Shown: positions 59,298-64,000 of the stretch, one piece after another | How the letters are laid out: every line of letters begins with the position of its first letter | Numbering within the stretch: position 1 is the stretch's first letter | Source of the DNA: JAXMAF01 sp046350555 | GTDB taxonomy: Bacteria > Planctomycetota > Phycisphaerae > Phycisphaerales > SM1A02 | Length of the DNA: 64,000 nt | Direction: 5' to 3' | Assembly: GCA_046350555.1 (NCBI GenBank) | Contig: JAXMAF010000010.1 | Span: 124,001-188,000 of the forward strand | Notes under the pieces: generated by a model | The model's database searches: none | Told to the model about the DNA's origin: nothing | What the model saw: the letters and a program-made list of their open reading frames with translations, nothing else | Made by a program: the position numbers and the translations under genes

Positions 59298-59951
59298 TTA
59301 AGGGTCGACGCTGTCGTTCGACGCGAGAATTGCACCGGAAGTGGCGTCCCCAACCTCACCGGAAACGGGACCGCACAACTCGTTCGCCAGGTTGCTCACG
59401 GCTTCATGAAGCCTGCGCTGGACCGTCTTTGTGGAGACTTCAAGCACGTGGGCGGTCTCGGCGTGGGTGAGCCCTTGGATGTAGACCAAACTGAAGACCT
59501 CGCGCCGATCATCCGAGAGACGTTCGATCGCCTCCAGGATTCGGCCGACGCCGACGGTCTCCGTCGACTCTCCGTCTCCCGCCGCCGCGGCCACGTCATC
59601 GGTCAGCGGTGAAGCAGGTGGTCGCCTGGCAATCTGGCGGGCGAACTCGTTGAGTTCCCATCGGAGGTGCTGGTTCGCGAGGGCGAAGAATTCGCGCACC
59701 GTCGAAGGCCTGACTTGGCGCATGGCCTTGAGGAGCCGCTCGACGAGCAGGCTGAGCATCTCCTCCTCTTGGACGCCGAAGGGCGCTCGCATGAGCCTCG
59801 GATACTGCCGGCGCAGCATGTTCGTGCAAAGGCCTTGGAGCCTCGCGGCCGCCCGCGCAAGAAGCGCCCTCAGGATGGGATCGGGATCCTCGTGGCCTGC
59901 GAGCGCCACGAGGTATCGCTGGACGGAAGCCGTGGTGCGGTGGTCGTGCAT
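59298..59951 (-). CDS. ECF-type RNA polymerase sigma factor (planctomycete ECF group)
   Basis: A 217-aa sigma factor. Region 2 includes LQGLCTNMLRRQYPRLMRAP and LSLLVERLLKAMRQVRPSTV. Region 4 is EAIERLSDDRREVFSLVYIQ then GLTHAETAHVLEVSTKTVQR, a helix-turn-helix for the -35 box. It resembles the PF07638 ECF group, which is coupled to Ser/Thr kinases. ATG 59951 was chosen because the conserved part starts soon after (MHDHRTTASVQRYL); the frame is open to 60065. It forms an operon with the kinase-TPR gene and is divergent from the GT4 gene, with 286 bp between starts that show no repeat or ORF of note. Confidence 0.88.
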   Translation of the reverse strand: MHDHRTTASVQRYLVALAGHEDPDPILRALLARAAARLQGLCTNMLRRQYPRLMRAPFGVQEEEMLSLLVERLLKAMRQVRPSTVREFFALANQHLRWELNEFARQIARRPPASPLTDDVAAAAGDGESTETVGVGRILEAIERLSDDRREVFSLVYIQGLTHAETAHVLEVSTKTVQRRLHEAVSNLANELCGPVSGEVGDATSGAILASNDSVDP

Positions 59952-60237
59952 GGCGATCCTGGCCGCAGTACCGCGTGAGAATTGCCCGTGGAAGACGTCC
60001 CGCGATCGTACGCCCGACGCCCCGGATCTGTCGGGGACGGTTCCTGTTTCCCGGCGGACCCGCAATACGCCTGCTGAAGCCGCCGCCTTGTCGATCGCGC
60101 ATCGATGTCCACCGATGCGGGCGCGCTCCGCTCAGTCAATCGCCCGAGCGTCGCATCGAGTCCTGCGGATCGCTCCGCCGGAGTCTTCCTTGGACGCACG
60201 CGGGATCCTCCAGAGAGGAACCAAAGGAGCGACAGAC

Positions 60238-61404
60238 ATGCGGATCGCGCTGATGTCGTGGGAGTCGTTGCATTCGATCCAGGTGGGAGGCGTGGCGGCC
60301 CACGTGTCGGAGCTGGCGAGCGGCCTGCACGCACGGGGCCACGACGTTCACCTGTTCACCCGGCTGGCCGCCGGCCAGCGCGGGTACGAGTGCATCGAAG
60401 GCGTCCACTACCATCGCTGCCCATTCGACCCGAACGCGGAGTTCGGAACGTATGTGGACAGGATGTGCGACAGCTTCGTGGCGCGCCTGGCGGAGGCCGA
60501 GGCGTTCTACGACCATCCGTTCGATGTCGTCCACGGGCACGACTGGATGTGCGTGCGCGCGCTGACCAAGGCCAAGAACGGCCTTGGTCGGCGCGCCGTC
60601 CTGACCCTGCACTCGACGGAGTTCGGTCGCTGCGGCAACACCTTGGCCAACGGCCGGTCGGAGCGGGTGCGAGCCATCGAGTGGGAAGGCGCCTATGTGG
60701 CCGATCGGGTGATTTGCGTCTCGGGGGCGCTGCGCGACGAGGCGCGCTGGCTGTACCAGATGCCGCTGAGGAAGGCCACCGTGATCTACAACGGCGTCGA
60801 CGTGCACCGATTCGACGCCGACACGGACGTGGTCCGGATGCGCAGCGGCATGGAGATCGGCGGCCGCGACCCCGTGGTGCTCTTCGTCGGGCGGATGGCC
60901 TGGCAGAAGGGCCCGGACCTTCTCGTCGAGAGCATGCCGGGGCTGGTCCACTACCACCCGCGCTCGAAGTTCGTCTTCGCAGGCGACGGCGACATGCGCG
61001 CCCAACTGGAGAGCCGGGTCCACGACATGGGACTGGGACGCGCGGCGCGATTCGTCGGCCACCGAAGCCCAGCCGACCTGGTGGGGCTCTACAAGGCCGC
61101 GGATGTCGTCTGCGTTCCCAGCCGCAACGAGCCGTTCGGGATCGTCATCCTGGAGTCGTGGGGCGCCTCCAAGCCGGTCGTGGTGACGCGCAACGGCGGC
61201 CCGGCCGAGTTCGTGCGTCACGGCGAGACCGGACTGGTCGTCTCGGACAACCGGGATTCGATCGGCTGGGGCGTCGGAACCGCGCTGCGGGACCTGGACG
61301 CGGCGAGAGACATGGGTTGCCGAGGACGGCACACGGCCGAGAGCAGGTTCTCGTGGGACGTCATCGTCGAGCGGACCGAGTCGGAGTACGGGGCGCTCAA
61401 TTAA
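60238..61404 (+). CDS. GT4 glycosyltransferase (glycogen-synthase-like)
   Basis: A 388-aa cytoplasmic GT-B glycosyltransferase. The N-terminal Rossmann half begins MRIALMSWESLHSIQVGGVA and contains HVSELASGLHARGHDVHLF, and VVHGHDWMCVRALTKAKN with the typical HGHDW. The C-terminal half has VVLFVGRMAWQKGPDLLVES, FVFAGDGDMRAQLESRVHDM and the catalytic EX7E motif in RNEPFGIVILESWGASKPVV. The placement before a GH13 and a glycogen phosphorylase gene suggests an alpha-glucan-forming step, like the ADP-glucose-dependent enzymes. A tool-based family check would decide whether the donor is a sugar nucleotide for glycogen or surface sugar. SD AAAGGAG lies 10 bases upstream. Confidence 0.85.
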   Translation: MRIALMSWESLHSIQVGGVAAHVSELASGLHARGHDVHLFTRLAAGQRGYECIEGVHYHRCPFDPNAEFGTYVDRMCDSFVARLAEAEAFYDHPFDVVHGHDWMCVRALTKAKNGLGRRAVLTLHSTEFGRCGNTLANGRSERVRAIEWEGAYVADRVICVSGALRDEARWLYQMPLRKATVIYNGVDVHRFDADTDVVRMRSGMEIGGRDPVVLFVGRMAWQKGPDLLVESMPGLVHYHPRSKFVFAGDGDMRAQLESRVHDMGLGRAARFVGHRSPADLVGLYKAADVVCVPSRNEPFGIVILESWGASKPVVVTRNGGPAEFVRHGETGLVVSDNRDSIGWGVGTALRDLDAARDMGCRGRHTAESRFSWDVIVERTESEYGALN

Positions 61405-61460
61405 GTAAGTCGGTCGAACGGACACTCAAGCACTATTGCTCGACGAACGGGAGCGCACGC

Positions 61461-61739
61461 ATGTCGACGAAATCAACGCAGAATGCAGGCCGTGGCGGCG
61501 GCGAGCGGCCCGTTCGACCCGACGAACGCGAGGAGATGGTTCGCTACCGCGCGTACGAGATCTATCTCGCGCGAGTGGCAAGCGGCGCCTCGGGTGATGC
61601 GCATTCGGATTGGTTCCAGGCCGCGGGCGACATCGATCGGACCGAGGACCGGAGGATCACCACGACCGACACGCCGATGCCGAAGCGGACATCGTCGGCT
61701 CGGCGCCAGGGCGCCCACAGGCATGGTGATTCCCAATGA
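61461..61739 (+). CDS. DUF2934 small protein
   Basis: A 92-aa protein with the short DUF2934 signature RYRAYEIYLARVASGASGDA followed by HSDWFQAAGDID, in which R-A-Y-E-I/L-Y-L, G and D-W-x-x-A are typical. The rest is charged and disordered. Function of DUF2934 is unknown; it is often encoded near alpha-glucan and GlgE/GlgB-type genes. Starts 57 bp after the GT4 gene; its stop overlaps the ATG of the GH13 gene by four bases. Confidence 0.75.
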   Translation: MSTKSTQNAGRGGGERPVRPDEREEMVRYRAYEIYLARVASGASGDAHSDWFQAAGDIDRTEDRRITTTDTPMPKRTSSARRQGAHRHGDSQ

Positions 61740-63517
61740 GCGCCAAGTCGTCATCCGACGTGGAACTCCTTCGCATCGGTGCGGGAGCGCGACCGCGCCT
61801 CGGTGGCGAGTCGGGCCGGACGATCTGGCGCGCCGCGATACCGAATCTCCCGGAACGGCCGCGGACGCCTGTGATCGGCCCGTCGATCCGCCGCTCGTAT
61901 CCGGTCGGGCGCCAGGAGTTCTCGCGTGCGTACCAGGGCCGCGTCCTTGAACTCTCGGTCACGTCGGACATCGCGCCACCCGAAGGCATGGTCCTGTGTC
62001 TGGAAACGTCGCTCAACGCGCCGGAGCAGAGCGCCCTCGCGACGTTGCCGTTCGAGCGAATCGACGATCACTCCTTTCGCTGCCGGGTCACGCCCGAGCG
62101 CCAGGGACTCTTCTGGTTCCGCGCCCGCGCATCGGCCGACGGGGGCGTCAGTTGGATCCGGGACGCGGCCCCCGACGCCTGGGTCATGGTCGACCCCCCG
62201 CAGATCGAGGGGCTGACGCTCTACACGCTGATCCCGACGGTCTCCGGAAGCATCGCCGACTGGACGTCGGACCTCGACCGAATCAGGGACATGGGCTTCA
62301 ACGCCGTGCACGTGCTTCCGGTGATCCGGCTGGACGATTCGCAGAGCCCCTATGCGGCGAAGGATCTCTTCGACGTCGATCACGCCTATTTGATGGCCGG
62401 GGCGCGCGGAGACGGGCTGGAGCAGCTCGAGGAGTTCATCGCGCGGGCCAGGGAGCTTCGGCTGGCGCTGTGCTTCGACCTGGTCCTGAACCACGTTGGC
62501 GTTCACAGCACCATGGCACGCCGGGCGCCGGCGTGGATTGTTCCCGACCAGAACAGCCCTGACGGCAACAAGCGCGCGCGCTACTGGGCGGAGGGCGGTT
62601 GGCACACGTGGGACGACCTGGTGCTCGTCAACTACGAGCATTCCTCCGACGTCATCAGGGCCGAGGTCTGGGAATACATGACCCAGTATGCGCTCTTCTG
62701 GGCACGCTACGCCGAGCAGACCGGGGGCCTCGTGCGATTCGACAACCTGCATTCAAGCCACCCCGAGTTCATCAAGAGCATCGCGCGCAGGCTGCTGCTC
62801 GAGTGCCCGTCCCTGGGCACGCTCGCGGAGTACTTCACCGACGACGTGACGCTGCTCAACAACGTGTCGGAGTGGGCGCTCAATCTCGTTCTGGCCACGC
62901 CGTGGGGCAACAGGTTCGTGCCGGAGCTGCGCCGGTACCTCCGGTACATCCACCGGCTCTCCGATCGCATTCGGTACTTCATGCCCATCACGTCCCACGA
63001 CTCGGGCTCGCCGGCTCAGGAGTTCGGGGCCGCCGAATCCACCATCCCCCGCTATGTCGCGTGCGCCCTGCTTGGAACCGGCAGCACGGGAATGCCACAA
63101 GGTGTCGAGTGGGGGGTGTCGGAGAAGATTGGCTTCATCGGGGTCCGGCCGCGGGAATCGCCCTCCGCCGAGCCCAGGTTCGCCTGGCTGATCCGGTCCG
63201 TGAACCACTTGCTTGCGGCGCATGTGGCGTTCCGGCAGGGCGGGAACTGCGAGTTCGTCGACCATGAGCACGACGCGGTCATCGCCGCGTTCCGGAGCGA
63301 TCCGGAGCGACCCGGGCGCGGATTCCTGGTTGCGTGCAACTTCGACATCCACCGTTCGCAGCGGCTGAGCTGCGACCTTGCCGGCGAGATGGATCACGCC
63401 GGCCGGATCGAGGGCCGCGAGCGGCTGGCCGAACACGACGCGAGCTTCGACAAGCCGGTGGTGCCGCTGGATCTTCCGCCTTGCGGGGCGGTCGTGTGGG
63501 AGCTCAGGCCAGCCTGA
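61736..63517 (+). CDS. GH13 family enzyme with GlgE-like motifs
   Basis: A 593-aa alpha-amylase-superfamily protein. Residues 1-150 form a beta-sandwich domain, then the barrel has LYTLIPTVSGSIADWTSDLD and IRDMGFNAVHVLPVIRLDDS. Region I is ALCFDLVLNHVGVHS. Region II, GGLVRFDNLHSSHPEFIKSI, has the nucleophile Asp. Region III, LGTLAEYFTDDVTLLNNVSE, has the acid Glu, and region IV, MPITSHDSGSPAQEF, has the Asp. The R-F-D-N-L-H-S pattern and L-A-E-Y-F-T-D resemble maltosyltransferases of the GlgE group (R-x-D-N-P-H-T; L-A-E-A-F-T) more than ordinary amylases. No signal peptide, so a cytoplasmic action on glycogen intermediates is likely. Coupled by ATGA to the DUF2934 gene. Confidence 0.8.
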   Translation: MSAKSSSDVELLRIGAGARPRLGGESGRTIWRAAIPNLPERPRTPVIGPSIRRSYPVGRQEFSRAYQGRVLELSVTSDIAPPEGMVLCLETSLNAPEQSALATLPFERIDDHSFRCRVTPERQGLFWFRARASADGGVSWIRDAAPDAWVMVDPPQIEGLTLYTLIPTVSGSIADWTSDLDRIRDMGFNAVHVLPVIRLDDSQSPYAAKDLFDVDHAYLMAGARGDGLEQLEEFIARARELRLALCFDLVLNHVGVHSTMARRAPAWIVPDQNSPDGNKRARYWAEGGWHTWDDLVLVNYEHSSDVIRAEVWEYMTQYALFWARYAEQTGGLVRFDNLHSSHPEFIKSIARRLLLECPSLGTLAEYFTDDVTLLNNVSEWALNLVLATPWGNRFVPELRRYLRYIHRLSDRIRYFMPITSHDSGSPAQEFGAAESTIPRYVACALLGTGSTGMPQGVEWGVSEKIGFIGVRPRESPSAEPRFAWLIRSVNHLLAAHVAFRQGGNCEFVDHEHDAVIAAFRSDPERPGRGFLVACNFDIHRSQRLSCDLAGEMDHAGRIEGRERLAEHDASFDKPVVPLDLPPCGAVVWELRPA

Positions 63518-63609
63518 AAAGGAGCTTCGATGGAACTACTCGTTACTGGTTACTGGTTACTGGTTACTGGAGGGAGCTCAGGCCAGCCTGAGAAGGAGTT
63601 TCGATGGAA
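63498..63609 (+). repeat. Duplicated stop/RBS/start segment with GTTACTG heptamer array
   Basis: A 38-bp segment (copies 63498-63535 and 63572-63609, 74 bp apart, three mismatches) contains the end of the GH13 gene, a ribosome-binding site and an ATG. Between the copies, GTTACTG is repeated four times (63542-63569). The first ATG (63530) is out of frame with the phosphorylase; the second (63604) is its start. Confidence 0.85.
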
Positions 63610-64000
63610 CCGCATCCGACCGTTGCGTATTTCACGATGGAGATCGCCCTCGATCCGCGCATGCCGACCTACAGCGGCGGACTCGGTGTGCTCGCCGGCG
63701 ACGCGGTGCGGTCGGCCGCAGACCTGCGCGTGCCGATGGTCGCCGTGACCCTGCTCCACAGGCGCGGCTACTTCGTGCAGCGCCTCGACGAGTCGGGGAA
63801 TCAGACGGAGACGCCGGCGCTGTGGAACGTTGAGGAGTTCCTGCGCGAGCTGCCGGCGCAGGTCACGGTGGCGATTCAAGGCCGGAGCGTCGCCGTGCGC
63901 GCGTGGTGCCGGGAAGTCGAGGGCGTCCGCGGCGGGCGTGTACCCGTGCTCTTCCTGGACACCGATCTGCCTGAGAACGCGCCGCAGGATCGGGAACTCA
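63604..64000 (+). CDS. glgP: Alpha-glucan (glycogen) phosphorylase, N-terminal part (runs off the window)
   Basis: The 132 visible residues match the short GT35 phosphorylases (TIGR02094): VAYFTMEIALDPRMPTYSGG, LGVLAGDAVRSAADLRVPMV, AVTLLHRRGYFVQRLDESGN and VPVLFLDTDLPEN. Phosphorylases release glucose-1-phosphate from alpha-glucan ends with PLP as cofactor; the PLP lysine would be in the missing C-terminal part. AAGGAG lies six bases before ATG 63604. It closes the cluster GT4, DUF2934, GH13, phosphorylase seen in this window. The preceding heptamer array may affect its translation (see findings). Confidence 0.9.
   Translation, partial: MEPHPTVAYFTMEIALDPRMPTYSGGLGVLAGDAVRSAADLRVPMVAVTLLHRRGYFVQRLDESGNQTETPALWNVEEFLRELPAQVTVAIQGRSVAVRAWCREVEGVRGGRVPVLFLDTDLPENAPQDREL

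Overview
The window is very GC-rich bacterial DNA that looks like a planctomycete of the class Phycisphaerae. The signs are a set of secreted proteins carrying the short GC-type dockerin module (D-x-N-x-DG-x-V-D-G-A-D-L-G-x-L-L-x-x-W-G), Hanks-type kinases including a kinase-TPR protein paired with an ECF sigma factor, a greatly enlarged signal peptidase I, a BatA-like VWA protein and the futalosine enzyme MqnE. No rRNA, tRNA or CRISPR array was recognised.

Layout. 0-5.2 kb: start of a kinase, comEC and a nucleotidyltransferase, with two short tandem-repeat arrays. 5.3-9.3 kb: a frame-broken FdhF/YdeP-type molybdopterin oxidoreductase and a secreted PETase-like hydrolase whose tail is also frame-broken. 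9.3-16.3 kb (minus): mqnE, pdxA, a DNA methyltransferase, an unusual small protein overlapping an FRG-domain gene, upp and a threonine aldolase. 16.4-18.3 kb: a DUF2325-like protein. 18.3-22.0 kb: a coupled minus-strand operon of a Tes/MJ0619-like radical SAM enzyme, a Cys-rich Lgt paralogue, a zinc-ribbon membrane protein and a family 5 uracil-DNA glycosylase. 22.1-28.7 kb: RicT-like protein, signal peptidase I, BatA-like protein and an outer-membrane barrel. 28.8-34.2 kb: PqiB/PqiA-like pair, kinase, amidase and two probable lipoproteins. 34.4-48.1 kb: an oxidoreductase, a DUF4258/DUF2283 pair and then a gene-fragment-rich block of dockerin-bearing secreted proteins. 48.6-56.3 kb: a TolC-adaptor-RND efflux operon ending in a SpoIIE-type phosphatase. 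56.5-60.0 kb: sigma factor plus kinase-TPR protein. 60.2-64.0 kb: an alpha-glucan cluster (GT4, DUF2934, GlgE-like GH13, glycogen phosphorylase).

The most striking non-coding feature is a dispersed element of about 105 bp with imperfect 17-bp terminal inverted repeats, present ten times between genes. Successive copies alternate as inverted pairs that bracket short gene groups: the oxidoreductase, the DUF4258/DUF2283 pair, two dockerin genes and one dockerin gene. At four or five places the TGA inside the terminal repeat is the stop codon of the adjacent gene, and several copies sit exactly at junctions with truncated genes or duplicated fragments. It resembles a non-autonomous mobile element (MITE-like) that may delimit cassettes. 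No transposase for it is seen apart from a small IS3-type remnant next to one copy.
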